The position numbers and the translations under genes are program-made. A stretch of 43,872 bases of DNA, from assembly GCA_016192825.1 (NCBI GenBank), contig JACPTK010000012.1, forward strand, positions 1 through 43,872, given 5' to 3'. Source of the DNA: Betaproteobacteria bacterium. Lineage in GTDB: Bacteria; Pseudomonadota; Gammaproteobacteria; Burkholderiales; SG8-41. The notes below the pieces were generated by a model. The model was not told the origin of the DNA and searched no databases. It saw only the letters and a list, made by a program, of their open reading frames with translations. Positions 32,912-42,271 of the stretch are shown in pieces; within the stretch, counting starts at the first letter, position 1; every line of letters starts with the position of its first letter.

Positions 32912-33050
32912 TTCTTGTTGCTAGCCAGCGAGACGCCGGTGCCCTCCCCCCAATATCGCCCGACCCGTCACCGGCCGATTATAGGGGAGAGCCCGCGATA
33001 TGGTTTATGCTCCGGCGTGAGCCTGACGCATCGGAATAGGAGGAGTCGGC

Positions 33051-33842
33051 ATGGAGGAAACGCAGCGAGCCCGTCCCGGCTGGCGCGAGGCGGCATTGCT
33101 CCTGCTCGTCCTTGCGCCGCTCCTCTATCTCCTGCTGCTGCACGGCGGCCCCATCCCGCAGGACCGCGGCTACCACGTGTTCGTCGACAGCCGCAGCTGG
33201 CTGGGGCTGCCCAATTTCGGGAATATCGCATCGAATATTCTCTTCCTTCTCGTCGGGACGGCCGGAATGCTGTGGAGCCGCCGGAATGCCGGGGCCGGGG
33301 CGCGGCTCTCGTGGGCGGTCTTTTTTCTCGGCGTCGCCCTCGTCTTCGTCGGGTCGGCATATTACCACTGGACCCCCGACGACGACTCGCTGGTATGGGA
33401 CAGGCTGCCGATGACGGTGGCGTTCATGGGCCTGTTCGCCGCGCTGCTGAGCGAGCATCTCCCGGAGAAAATCGAGCTTCCGCTGCTGGTTTCCGCGATT
33501 GCCGTCGGGATCGCCAGCGTCGTGCTCTGGAAGCACAGCGACGACCTGCGCGTCTACATCTGGGTGCAGCTCACCCCGCTGCTGGCAATTCCCTTCGTCA
33601 TTGCCGTTTTTCCCGGCCGGTTCACGCACCGGCATTACCTGCTGTACGGCGTCGGGTTTTACGCGCTGGCCAAGGTCGCCGAGTTCTACGATCAGGGAAT
33701 CTACGCGCTCACTTCGGCGGCGATCAGCGGCCATTCCCTGAAGCACCTGCTCGCCGCGGCCGGCGCGTTCTGCGTCTACCTCATGCTCAAGCGGCGTGCG
33801 CCGCTCGGGAGATCAGAAACCCGTGAGATCGGGAGATCGTGA
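33051..33842 (+). CDS. Ceramidase-like (CREST superfamily) integral membrane protein
   Basis: A 263-residue protein with about seven transmembrane helices. Conserved polar residues on the helix ends fit the CREST membrane hydrolases (alkaline ceramidase, PAQR): a Ser102-x3-His106 pair in GSAYYHWTPDD, Asp117 in VWDRLP, and His228/His232 in GHSLKH. These would bind a zinc ion and hydrolyse an amide or lipid. A GGAG site precedes the start. The last ~12 codons (ETREIGRS and stop) are made from an 8-base tandem array, so the natural C-terminus seems to have been overwritten by the repeat. The substrate is unknown. Confidence 0.7.
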   Translation: MEETQRARPGWREAALLLLVLAPLLYLLLLHGGPIPQDRGYHVFVDSRSWLGLPNFGNIASNILFLLVGTAGMLWSRRNAGAGARLSWAVFFLGVALVFVGSAYYHWTPDDDSLVWDRLPMTVAFMGLFAALLSEHLPEKIELPLLVSAIAVGIASVVLWKHSDDLRVYIWVQLTPLLAIPFVIAVFPGRFTHRHYLLYGVGFYALAKVAEFYDQGIYALTSAAISGHSLKHLLAAAGAFCVYLMLKRRAPLGRSETREIGRS

Positions 33843-33954
33843 GGTCGAGAGGGGGAAATAACCCTTACCTTTGCTCTCCCGCGCTCCCGCGCTCCCGCTC
33901 TCACACCCTCGTGGATTTTGTCGCTCTCCCGCTCTCCCGCTCTCGCGCCCTCCC
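33807..33954. repeat. 8-base tandem arrays: one on the plus strand, two inverted on the minus strand
   Basis: On the plus strand GTGAGATC, GGGAGATC, GTGAGGTC and GAGAGGGG run at 33823-33854, with a further GGGAGATC at 33807-33814. On the minus strand two sets of four octamers (GGGAGCGC and GGGAGAGC types) lie at 33904-33873 and 33954-33923. They fill the convergent gap between the CREST-like gene and the dehydrogenase. The TGA stop of the CREST-like gene is part of a GTGAGGTC unit. Confidence 0.75.
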
Positions 33955-33960
33955 GGCATT

Positions 33961-34869
33961 TCAGAGTCTGACGCCTGTAGATTCTTCCCAGTAGCGCGCG
34001 ATCTGCGTCTGGTCGAGGTTCGGGCCGAGCTTTTCGGCCGCCGCCGACCACAACTCCGAGACGCGCTCGCCGAGCGGCGCGAACGCGCCGACCGATCTCG
34101 CGGTCTCCACCGCGATCTTCACGTCCTTGGCGATGAAGCCCATCGCCATGCCGGTGCCGTATTGGCGCGTCAATATATGAGGAATCACCTTCTTCTCGAT
34201 CGGGTGGTTGCGCCCGGCGCACATCGGGATCAGCGCTTCCGCCATGAGCTTCGGGTCCAGCCCGAAGCGCTTGCCGATCGTCATCGCCTCGATCGCGTTG
34301 ATGAGCGCGCAGGCGTTGACGTAGTTCGCGAGCGCTTTCAGCGCGTGGGCGGTGCCCGTGACGCCGCAGGGAATGAGGTTGCGGCCCATCGCCTGCAGCA
34401 CGGGCCGGACCCGCTCGACCAGCGCCGGTTCGCCGCCCATCATGATGTCGAGCGTGGCGTCCTTCGCGAAGACGACGCCGCCCATCACCGGCGCGTCCAC
34501 CACTTCGATGCCGCGCGGCTTCAGTGCCTCGGCGAGCGAGCGCGTGGCCGACGGATTGCAGGTGCTCATGTCGATCACCACCGCGCCCCTGGCAAGGCCC
34601 GCCGCGATGCAGTTCTCCGAGCCTTCGCCCAGCACGACCTTGCGCACTACCTTGTCGTCGGGAAGCATGGTGATCACGGCGTCCATGCCGTGCGCCGCGT
34701 CCACCAGCGTGGCGGCGCCCGTCCCGCCGTGCTGCGCGACGAACGCCTTCACCACCTCGGGCCGGATGTCGTAGACCGTGACATCGAAGCCCTTCTTCAG
34801 CAGGTGCCCGGCCAGCGGGTTGCCCATGTTCCCGATCCCGATGAAGCCGATTTTCCTGATCGCGCTCAT
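33961..34869 (-). CDS. Beta-hydroxyacid dehydrogenase (3-hydroxyisobutyrate dehydrogenase family)
   Basis: A 302-residue NAD(P)-dependent dehydrogenase. The N-terminal Rossmann motif is GFIGIGNMGNPLAGHLL (8-24). The substrate-binding signature IDMSTCNP lies at 99-106, and the catalytic Lys178 with Asn182 appears in HALKALANYVN. Length and domain order are standard: Rossmann domain, then an all-helical domain. It oxidises a 3-hydroxy acid (3-hydroxyisobutyrate, tartronate semialdehyde or similar). It probably belongs with the downstream-numbered PrpD/DapA genes in organic-acid breakdown, though about 190 bases separate it from the NIPSNAP gene. Confidence 0.9.
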   Translation of the reverse strand: MSAIRKIGFIGIGNMGNPLAGHLLKKGFDVTVYDIRPEVVKAFVAQHGGTGAATLVDAAHGMDAVITMLPDDKVVRKVVLGEGSENCIAAGLARGAVVIDMSTCNPSATRSLAEALKPRGIEVVDAPVMGGVVFAKDATLDIMMGGEPALVERVRPVLQAMGRNLIPCGVTGTAHALKALANYVNACALINAIEAMTIGKRFGLDPKLMAEALIPMCAGRNHPIEKKVIPHILTRQYGTGMAMGFIAKDVKIAVETARSVGAFAPLGERVSELWSAAAEKLGPNLDQTQIARYWEESTGVRL

Positions 34870-35064
34870 GCTTGCCTCTCATGCCGTGACGTATCAAAAC
34901 GATCGAAGTGGTGACGAAATACGACTGGCGACCAAGGATAGCGGATAACCCGTAACGAAAAACGCTGCGAACGACCTCGCGGCGTGAAACCGGCGCTCCG
35001 TCGTCAAAGTCCCGCCACCCGCGTATCGATGCGTATTCCCGGAACGCCCGCGCGCTTCCGTTTT

Positions 35065-35706
35065 TCAGCACAACGGTGAAAAGCGCACCGGAACCACCAG
35101 CATGTTATGCATCCGTATGGAAACTGCGCGGGGTGTGCGATTGAGGCGCCGGTCTACCACCGAGATGGGCCAGATGCCGAGCCGGGAAACGGTATCCCGG
35201 ACCCGCTCGCGCTCGGCAGCATTGGCGTATGCCCATATATGCATCCATTCGTGTTCCGGGCCTTCGTCCGTGTACCAGGCCGCGACCAGCGGCGAATGCC
35301 TGACGCGCTCGTCGATGATTTCGTTCCAGGCTTCGATAACTCCGGGAATCCCTCCCGCGGGATAGGTATAGACGCGGATCTCGTACAAATTGCCCAGCCG
35401 CCGCGGCACGAACGGCGGCGAGAACGGCGCGGGGCGCCAGAGGGTCGCCTGCCTCTCGACTAGAAGGGAACCGATGTCGGGAGGCCAGCCTGCGCGTGCC
35501 GCCTGATCCGCCTCCACCCGCCTCCGCTCGGCCTCGTCCCGATAGGGCCAGACGAGGATCAGCTGGTTAAGCGTACCGACCTCGGTGCGCCAGCACGCGC
35601 CAAGCTGCGACAGCGCCGTCCGGCGGGGCAGCTCGCGCTCGAGCCGCTCCTCGACCTGCGCCAGCGCCCGCGACGTCAGAGCGAAGGTTTCCGTTACGTA
35701 GATCAC
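35065..35706 (-). CDS. NIPSNAP-family protein (two dimeric alpha-beta-barrel repeats)
   Basis: The open frame extends to 35790, but the first 28 codons are arginine-rich; a GTG at 35706 begins the first strand (IYVTETFALTSR) and is preferred. Two NIPSNAP-like ferredoxin-fold repeats follow. The second opens with LYEIRVYTYPAGGIPGVIEAW, the best family signature. These small proteins often sit in catabolic operons and may bind or isomerise a small substrate. It lies 111 bases after a Bug gene stop on the same strand, so co-transcription is plausible. Moderate confidence in the start. Confidence 0.75.
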   Translation of the reverse strand: MIYVTETFALTSRALAQVEERLERELPRRTALSQLGACWRTEVGTLNQLILVWPYRDEAERRRVEADQAARAGWPPDIGSLLVERQATLWRPAPFSPPFVPRRLGNLYEIRVYTYPAGGIPGVIEAWNEIIDERVRHSPLVAAWYTDEGPEHEWMHIWAYANAAERERVRDTVSRLGIWPISVVDRRLNRTPRAVSIRMHNMLVVPVRFSPLC

Positions 35707-35817
35707 GGGCCAGCCTGAAGTCCGGCGGACTCGGCGCCGCCGAAGCCCGACACCGAGTCCGGCGCCCGGTCTCCACCACGCGCACCGCACCGAGACTCGC
35801 GGCGCGGCAGGGCGCGG

Positions 35818-36828
35818 CTATCGCCCCTTCTTCTCATTGATGCCCGCGGCCTTGATCACCCTGCTCCACTTCGCCATGTCCTCGCGTATGATCGCCGCAA
35901 ATTCCTCCGGCGTGCTGCCCACTGCTTCGGTTCCCCTTCTGACGAAGCTTTGCTTGACGTCGTCGCGCTTCAGAGCGCGCGCGACCTCGTCGCTCAGCAG
36001 CTTGACGATCGCGCGCGGAGTCTTCGCCGGCGCGAACATCCCCGACATCGAAGACGCCTCGTACCCCGGCAAGCCCGATTCCGCCATCGTGGGCACCTCC
36101 GGCGACAAGGACGAGCGCCCCGGACTCGCGATGGCCAGCGCTTTCAGGCGCCCCGCGCGGACATGCGGCAGGCCCACCGACCCGGAAACGAACATGAGCT
36201 GAACTTCGCCGGTGACCAGCGCGTTGGACGCCAAGCCGCTGCCCTTGTAGGCGATCCGCACGATATCCACGCCCGCTACGATCTTGAACAGCTCCGCGGT
36301 CAGGTGCGTGGCCGCGCCCGAGCCGGCCGAGCCATAATTGAGTTTTCCGGGATGGGCCTTGGCGTAATCGATCAGTTCCCTGACGCTATTGGCCTTTACC
36401 GAGGGGTGCACAAACAGGTAGAACGGCGCCCGGGTTCCGAGCGAAACCGGCGCAAAGTCCTTGACGGGATCGAAAGGCACCTTGTCGCGCAGGTAAGGAA
36501 GCAGCCACACCGTGCTTCCATAGTAAAGCAGGGTATAGCCATCGGGCGTGGCGTGCGCAAGGATCTCGCCCGCGATCGCGCCGCTGGCCGCGCCGCGATT
36601 CTCGACCACCAGGTTCTGGCCCAGTTGAATGGAGAGCGCCTGCGCAATGGTACGCCCGGCGATCTCGTTTCCGCCCCCCGGCTCGGGCGCCAGCATGCGG
36701 ATGGGCTTGGTGGGGTACGGAAAGTCTGCCGCCTCAACGTGTCCGGCGCCTGCCCCGCAGCCCCATGCAACCGCGCCAGCCAGCGCCATAACGGCGCACA
36801 GGCGCGTTTTCTGCGCACTCCTGATCAT
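35818..36828 (-). CDS. Bug/TctC-family solute-binding protein
   Basis: A 336-residue protein with a signal peptide of about 34 residues; a Cys at position 24 gives a weak lipobox-like CGAGAG, so a lipoprotein is possible but not clear. The mature region begins near ADFPYPTKPIRM. Bug motifs are PEPGGGNEIAGRTI (an altered ligand loop with Asn-Glu in place of Thr-Asp), NYGSAGSGAATHLTAE and IAYKGSGLAS. It follows the DapA-like gene closely in the sense direction and probably captures the substrate of that operon. Confidence 0.9.
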   Translation of the reverse strand: MIRSAQKTRLCAVMALAGAVAWGCGAGAGHVEAADFPYPTKPIRMLAPEPGGGNEIAGRTIAQALSIQLGQNLVVENRGAASGAIAGEILAHATPDGYTLLYYGSTVWLLPYLRDKVPFDPVKDFAPVSLGTRAPFYLFVHPSVKANSVRELIDYAKAHPGKLNYGSAGSGAATHLTAELFKIVAGVDIVRIAYKGSGLASNALVTGEVQLMFVSGSVGLPHVRAGRLKALAIASPGRSSLSPEVPTMAESGLPGYEASSMSGMFAPAKTPRAIVKLLSDEVARALKRDDVKQSFVRRGTEAVGSTPEEFAAIIREDMAKWSRVIKAAGINEKKGR

Positions 36829-36909
36829 GGTCGATCTCCTCGTCGTCAGTGGTTATCTCGAACTTCCTGCTGCACGGTATCTCGGTCCCGGCAGGGTCCG
36901 ATTTTACTT

Positions 36910-37896
36910 TCATGCCTCCTTCACGCGCGGATAGAGCCTGTCCATCCAGCCGCTCGATTCGATCCTCGACTTCAGCCCGGCTTTTTGCTCCTCCGTCAGC
37001 GGGTGCATGGGCGGCCGCACCGGTCCGGCTGCCATGCCCACGAGATCCATCCAGTACTTGATCTGAGGCAGCGGGTGTGTCGCCGCCTGCTTGTCCCGCA
37101 GCACCCGGTACATCGTCTGCCAAACCTCGCGCAGCGGTTCGAGTTCATAGTATTTGCGCGAAGCATCCGCCCCGCGCCCGGCCCGCGCCAGCTCCCAGTA
37201 TTCCTGTATCGGCTGACAGTGCGGGCTCTGCATCAGGAAAACCGACGTCGTTCCCAGCATCACCTGCTGGCCAAAGTGCAGCGTCATCGTCAGCAGGTGC
37301 TCTTCGTTCGACAGGCTCACCACGATCCGATCTCCGCACAGCTCGCCGCAACGCACCGTATGGCGCACGTCGTTGACGGCGTCCTTGACGGCGCAGACAT
37401 TGGGGATCTTCGCCAGCCGCGCGATCGTCTCCGGCGTCATGCAGATGCCCGAGTGATAGGTGTTGTAGAGAAAAATTGCGATATCGACCTGCGAAGCCAC
37501 GTACTCGTAGAACTCGCACACCATTTCTTGCGACTTGGCCCATTCATACGGCGCCCATACCATCACCGCGTCCGCCCCGATCGCTTCGGCATGCCGGATC
37601 AGGCCGATGGTTTCTGCCACACTGTGGTCCGTTGCGTGAACGTAGGCGGGCACCCGCCCGCGAACCGCGTCGACCGCGATCTCCATCGCGCGCTTGCGCT
37701 CTTCCAGCGTGCAGACCCACGGCTCCGAAAAGCCGAAACCCAGCCCCGCGGCTTTTACTTGCAGCATGCGCTCGACGTTGTGGCGTATGCCCGCCTCGTC
37801 GAGCCGGTAGTCCGGCGTGAACGGAAACATCGGGCTCGTCCACAGCCCCTTCATCCGCTCCCGCGCCCAGTCTTTCGCGTCCTTCTTGCTGATCAT
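36910..37896 (-). CDS. Dihydrodipicolinate synthase family protein
   Basis: A 328-residue DapA-superfamily aldolase. The Schiff-base lysine lies in CAVKDAVND and the conserved tyrosine in FLYNTYHSG, where the usual YNxP becomes YNTY. The first-strand loop is GFSEPW in place of GTTGE, so the carboxylate-binding site differs from true DapA. It lies 81 bases upstream of a Bug gene and downstream of two PrpD-type genes on the same strand. This arrangement is typical of operons degrading branched or tricarboxylic acids. It is only distantly similar to the other DapA-like enzyme of the window (21.7 kb). Confidence 0.88.
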   Translation of the reverse strand: MISKKDAKDWARERMKGLWTSPMFPFTPDYRLDEAGIRHNVERMLQVKAAGLGFGFSEPWVCTLEERKRAMEIAVDAVRGRVPAYVHATDHSVAETIGLIRHAEAIGADAVMVWAPYEWAKSQEMVCEFYEYVASQVDIAIFLYNTYHSGICMTPETIARLAKIPNVCAVKDAVNDVRHTVRCGELCGDRIVVSLSNEEHLLTMTLHFGQQVMLGTTSVFLMQSPHCQPIQEYWELARAGRGADASRKYYELEPLREVWQTMYRVLRDKQAATHPLPQIKYWMDLVGMAAGPVRPPMHPLTEEQKAGLKSRIESSGWMDRLYPRVKEA

Positions 37897-37978
37897 GCCT
37901 CTGCTCTCCCGAGAAAACGGCCAGCTATTGCCAGGCCCAAATGCGCCCCATTCTGCGGCGCGACGCTTCCGCCACTCG

Positions 37979-39373
37979 TCATGCCGCGGCGGGCGACAAT
38001 AATCCGCCTATCGCTCCCGCGCCATCGGACGGACGCGAGTCGCCAATGCACTCCTCCAGTCGCGCGGCCCGTTCCACTCCCAGAACCGGCGCGGCGTTGG
38101 CGCGAAACTTGGTCCGCAGGTCCTTCTCCGACAAGGGGTTTCTCCTGTCGCCCCTTGCGATCTTCACGCGCCGCTCAAACACGCGGCCGTCGTTCAGGTG
38201 CAGCCTGACGAACGGCTGCTCGCCCTTGCCGACGCGCTCGTCGACGACGACTCCGACGCGCCGCGCCAAAGCGAGAATATCCGGCCGGCGTATCGCCTCC
38301 GGTGTGAACTGGTCGAGGGCGCCGCCGCCGGTCGCGATCGCGACTGCGACGGCGTAGGGCAGACTGAACCGGGCATCGAGCATCGTCGCCACGTCGTGCT
38401 TGGCGAGTTGCCTGACGTGCGTGGGATTGCCCAGGATGCTGACGCGCGAAATGTGCTCCGCGCGCAGATCCAGCTCCCGCCGGAGATCGAGCACTGCATC
38501 GATGCTGCTGTGAGTGCCGCGGCAGGCAGCATACGGCTTGAAGCCCACGATTCGGATCCGGAAATCCCTGCCCAGTCCCTCCAGGGCTGCGGCAGGCACC
38601 GCCTTCCGCCCCGCATACGTGGGAAAAAACCCGCCCCACTGCGTCTCGAATATGTCGGCGGGCGCCGTAACGCCCTGCCGCGCAAGGCATGCTGCGACGA
38701 CGCCGGCCTGCGCCGCGAAGCCCGGGTGCACGCGCTTGCTCATCGCGCCCTCAGGAATGAAGGCCCACGTCCCGCATGCTTGGCTGCCCGCAAAACCGCG
38801 CGCCCACTGCATCTGCTCCTTGTCGAGCCTGATCAGTCGTCCGACTGCCGCCGCCGCGCCGAACCCTCCGCACACGCTGGTCGAATGCCATCCCCCGTCC
38901 TTCAACGGCAGATTGCCGCCCGCCCCCTCCAACACGCGGCGGGCAACGTCGTAGCCGGCTACTATGGCGGTCAACAGATCGGCGACACTGGCGCCCGCGC
39001 GCACGGCCGCCCCGAATGCCGAGGGCACGATAACGGCCCCCGAATGGAGGCAGCCTTCGAAGTCGTCCATCTCCCGTGCGTGAATCGCGGCCCCGTTCAC
39101 CAGCGCGCCCAACGGCAGCGGCATTCGCTCCTGCGTTCCCCATAGCAGCGTGTCGCCGGAGCCGCCCGCGGCATCGCGCATAGCCAGGCGAATCCGTCGC
39201 AGTTCGTCGGTATCCGATCCCGCCAGCCCGCATCCGAGGGCGTCGAGCAGCGCCATCCGCGCCCGCGCGCGCACGTCCTCCGGAAGGTCCTCGTATCGCA
39301 ATCCGGCCGCGAACCGGGCGAGCGCGCCACTGATGGTCGCATCGGTCGGCAGTGGCAATCGGTCTTCGGGCAT
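37979..39373 (-). CDS. MmgE/PrpD family protein
   Basis: A 464-residue member of the 2-methylcitrate dehydratase (PrpD)/cis-aconitate decarboxylase fold family. Family landmarks are ALLDALGCGLAGSDT near the N-terminus, GALVNGAAIHAREMDDFE (the active-site region), and HSGAVIVPSAFGAAVRAG. The helical domain and the smaller C-terminal domain are both present and the length is normal. It starts 17 bases after the stop of another PrpD-type gene, so the two are co-translated or nearly so. The pair may form a heteromer or act on two related acids. Confidence 0.9.
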   Translation of the reverse strand: MPEDRLPLPTDATISGALARFAAGLRYEDLPEDVRARARMALLDALGCGLAGSDTDELRRIRLAMRDAAGGSGDTLLWGTQERMPLPLGALVNGAAIHAREMDDFEGCLHSGAVIVPSAFGAAVRAGASVADLLTAIVAGYDVARRVLEGAGGNLPLKDGGWHSTSVCGGFGAAAAVGRLIRLDKEQMQWARGFAGSQACGTWAFIPEGAMSKRVHPGFAAQAGVVAACLARQGVTAPADIFETQWGGFFPTYAGRKAVPAAALEGLGRDFRIRIVGFKPYAACRGTHSSIDAVLDLRRELDLRAEHISRVSILGNPTHVRQLAKHDVATMLDARFSLPYAVAVAIATGGGALDQFTPEAIRRPDILALARRVGVVVDERVGKGEQPFVRLHLNDGRVFERRVKIARGDRRNPLSEKDLRTKFRANAAPVLGVERAARLEECIGDSRPSDGAGAIGGLLSPAAA

Positions 39374-39390
39374 GACCTACGGTCCTTCCG

Positions 39391-40770
39391 TCACCGCAGG
39401 GGACGCAATGCGTCCACCAACCCCCGGATATCCGGGAGCGTCTCGATCTCGCGCACCTGCGCAATCACGCGTTCAGATTGCTTCCGGCCAAGCACGGGCT
39501 CCGCGATCATCCGGAATTTGCCTTCGATGTCCGCGTCGGTCGGGTTGAGATAGCGCGAATTTTCGCTGCGATCGACTTCCACGCTGTGAACGCCGCCGCC
39601 GCTCAGCCGGATCGTCACCCGGCACAGGCTGCGCGCCGGATACTGGCGCTCGTATTCGTCATTTTGCGTAACGCGCACCCGTTCCGCCATCGCGCGGATG
39701 GCGGGGTCGCGCAGCATGTCGCCGCCATACGCGGGCCCAAGCAACTGCGCGGGATCACCCGTGCAGACCGCAACTGCAACGCAATGTGGAAGGCTCGCCC
39801 GCGCAGTGTGATCCGACCGTGGGTGAGGATCATTGAAAAGCGCGGTACGGCGCATGCAGTCGACATGGATTTCCTCGACCTCGCCGGCACGGACGTCGTG
39901 CCGCCGGATCAACTCAAACGTCGCGTCAAGCGCGGCCGCGAGAGGGCCGACGGTCGCGTAATACTTGGTCAGTATTCCGCTGAGGATTTCCCACTGCGTG
40001 AACGTTCCGTCGGCGGCGATTCCTTCCGTGAGGCGGTCCGGGTGGTTGTTTTCCGAGATGACCGGCAGCCAGATGCCCACGCTCTCCGGCGCGCCCCCGA
40101 CACCGCGCGCCGCCATCTCCGCAGCCAGCAATCCCGTCGCGCAGGCGTGGCCGCCGACCAGCCATTTGACATTGCCGCCCTGGCTGACGCGGCCTGTCGC
40201 GGCCGGCAGCAGGCTGATGACGGTTCCGAGCGTCTTCCGCATCTCTTCCGCACCCAGCCCCATCAGGTGGCCAGCGGTGACGGCAGGGCCGATCGCCCCG
40301 AGCAAGCCGATCGTTGACCAGCCCTTGTAAAACGCGTGCGGGTGCAGCGCGCGCCCGAACCGGATCTCCACCTCGTAGCCGGCGATTACCGCCGGAAGCA
40401 GCGCCGACCCGCACAGGCCATCGCGCTCCGCCATGGCGAGCGCGATGGAGATGATCTCGCAGCCCGGGTGGACCGTACCCCGCGGCGCCGCGTCGGCGAG
40501 TTCCAGCCCGTAGATATAGGTTGCATGCGCCAACCCCACGAGTCCGGCCGTCGTCTTCTGTCCGCCGGGCAGCAGCGTCGCTTCTGGGTTGCCGCCTTGC
40601 GCCAGGACATAGGATCGAATGGCGTCCGAGATTCCTGCGTAATATCCGGCCACCAGGCAACCAAGCGTGTCCAATATGCGCTGTTTCGCGCATCTGGCCG
40701 CTTCGGGAAGAAGCGAATCGAATCGCAATCCCGCCGCTGCGCGGCCAAGCATTTGCAACGGATCATGCAC
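39391..40770 (-). CDS. MmgE/PrpD family protein (paralogue)
   Basis: A 459-residue protein of the same fold family as its downstream neighbour. Landmarks are RILDTLGCLVAGYYAG, LAHATYIYGLELADAAP and HPGCEIISIALAMAER; note ELAD where the neighbour has EMDD. It is the first gene of the PrpD-PrpD-DapA-Bug set. The two PrpD-type proteins are clearly diverged, so the duplication is old. Likely reactions are dehydration, isomerisation or decarboxylation of a tricarboxylate. Confidence 0.9.
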   Translation of the reverse strand: MHDPLQMLGRAAAGLRFDSLLPEAARCAKQRILDTLGCLVAGYYAGISDAIRSYVLAQGGNPEATLLPGGQKTTAGLVGLAHATYIYGLELADAAPRGTVHPGCEIISIALAMAERDGLCGSALLPAVIAGYEVEIRFGRALHPHAFYKGWSTIGLLGAIGPAVTAGHLMGLGAEEMRKTLGTVISLLPAATGRVSQGGNVKWLVGGHACATGLLAAEMAARGVGGAPESVGIWLPVISENNHPDRLTEGIAADGTFTQWEILSGILTKYYATVGPLAAALDATFELIRRHDVRAGEVEEIHVDCMRRTALFNDPHPRSDHTARASLPHCVAVAVCTGDPAQLLGPAYGGDMLRDPAIRAMAERVRVTQNDEYERQYPARSLCRVTIRLSGGGVHSVEVDRSENSRYLNPTDADIEGKFRMIAEPVLGRKQSERVIAQVREIETLPDIRGLVDALRPLR

Positions 40771-40957
40771 CTCGAAACCGATTAAGAGCGGAGCTTCAAG
40801 AACACTGCGCTGCCATTCCGTCTTCGGAACGGAGGGAGCGTCTGGCTTTGCAATGGTAGCAGAGCGCGGCGCGAACCAGTACGCGGAGCCGGCGCAAATG
40901 TCACGATGCGGACTGACCGTGACGGACGCCTTACGGCGGGTCGGCGAACGGGCCGTG

Positions 40958-42076
40958 CTACCAGACCGCGCCGCGCGCGGTGATGGGCCAAATCGCCTCT
41001 ACCTTGCCGCCGCGCACGCACACGTAGTGGTCGTAGAGATTGACCGTCGGGTCGCAATGGCCGGGGATGAGCTTCAGCTTGTCGCCTACTGCCAGGCGCG
41101 CCGTTGCGTCGAGCTTCAGCACGCCGTGTTCGTCGGACGCCTTGATGTACTCCGCGCCCCCGACTTCCGCGACCTTCGGCATGCCGGAATCCACGCTGGA
41201 GGCCTTCAGCCCCGCGTCCACTACCGCGCGGTCGGCCGCCGGGCGGCTCATCACGGTCGCCCACACGAACAGGCTGTGCTCGAAGCGCGGGATGCCGCTC
41301 TCGGTCCAGTCGTTCTTCGAGTAATCCACGTCCATGAAGATGTAGGAGCCCGCCTGGAGTTCGTGGTAGACCCCGCTCACCGCCTCGAAGAGATAGGTCC
41401 CGGTGCCGGCGCCGGTCACCTTGTCGCAGGCAATGCCAGCCTGAGCGAGCCGCTCCGTCGTCCGCCTCACCTTCGCGCACGCCGCCTCGATCGCCGCGCG
41501 CCGCTCCTCCGCCTTGCGCAGGTGCTGCGCCGCGCCCTGGTAGGCCTGCAGCCCCGCGAAGCGCAGGCTCTTCGAGCGCGCGATGGCATGCGCCAACGCG
41601 GCCGCCGGCTCGCCCGGCTCCACGCCGCAGCGGTTGGCGCCCACGTTCACCTCCACCAGCACGTCGAGCATCACGCCCGCCGCCCGCGCGGCCTCGTCGA
41701 GCGCCGCGACATTGCCCGCGTCATCGGCGCACACCGCGACGCGCGCCCGCTTCGCGAGCGCGGCGAGCCGCCTCAACTTGGGTGCCCCCACCACCTCGTT
41801 CGCGACCAGCACGTCGGGCACGCCGCCCTCCACCATCGCCTCGGCTTCGCTCACCTTCTGGCAGCACACGCCGACCGCGCCGCGCGCGAGCTGCCGCAGC
41901 GCGATCTCGGAACACTTGTGGCTCTTCGCGTGCGGGCGGATATTGATCCTCTTGCCCGCGAGCGAGGCGTCCATGCGGTCCAGGTTGCGCTCGAACGCGT
42001 CGAGATCGAGGAGCAGCGCGGGCGTATCGACGTCGGCGAGGCTCATGCCGACGGCGGCGGGAATATAGGCGGACAT
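40958..42076 (-). CDS. D-threonine aldolase/D-3-hydroxyaspartate dehydratase-type PLP enzyme (DSD1 family)
   Basis: A 372-residue fold-type III PLP enzyme. The PLP lysine is Lys51 in RPHAKSHK. The divalent-metal site is His340 and Asp342 in PGHCDPTVNLYDHY. The AlaR-like barrel (about 15-255) and the C-terminal beta domain are both complete. Enzymes of this family cleave D-threonine or related D-3-hydroxy amino acids, or dehydrate D-serine or D-threo-3-hydroxyaspartate. A second ATG at residue 11 is a possible start. About 190 bases separate it from the PrpD operon, and a large repeat gap lies upstream. Confidence 0.88.
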   Translation of the reverse strand: MSAYIPAAVGMSLADVDTPALLLDLDAFERNLDRMDASLAGKRINIRPHAKSHKCSEIALRQLARGAVGVCCQKVSEAEAMVEGGVPDVLVANEVVGAPKLRRLAALAKRARVAVCADDAGNVAALDEAARAAGVMLDVLVEVNVGANRCGVEPGEPAAALAHAIARSKSLRFAGLQAYQGAAQHLRKAEERRAAIEAACAKVRRTTERLAQAGIACDKVTGAGTGTYLFEAVSGVYHELQAGSYIFMDVDYSKNDWTESGIPRFEHSLFVWATVMSRPAADRAVVDAGLKASSVDSGMPKVAEVGGAEYIKASDEHGVLKLDATARLAVGDKLKLIPGHCDPTVNLYDHYVCVRGGKVEAIWPITARGAVW

Positions 42077-42096
42077 CTATTCGGCCAAGGAACTGC

Positions 42097-42271
42097 GTGA
42101 GTGGTGATTAGTGAGTAGTGATTGGAGAGTACCCCCTCACCCCAACCCTCTCCCCTGGGGAGAGGGCGACAGGGCTGGAGGCCGATTCACAGCTCACGAA
42201 TTACGATTCACGCATTTCGAGAAAGCCTTTAGCGGGGTTGGTCCAATCACCAATCACCAATCACGAATCAC
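42097..42271. repeat. 7-base tandem arrays: one on the plus strand, two on the minus strand, with central hairpin
   Basis: Plus-strand units GTGAGTG, GTGATTA, GTGAGTA and GTGATTG occupy 42097-42124. Minus-strand sets of four lie at 42211-42184 (GTGAATC, GTAATTC types) and 42271-42244 (GTGATTG types). Between them is a hairpin CCCTCTCCCC / GGGGAGAGGG (42146-42166), a widespread bacterial repeat. The TGA stop of the cupin remnant is part of the rightmost GTGATTC unit. Confidence 0.75.
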
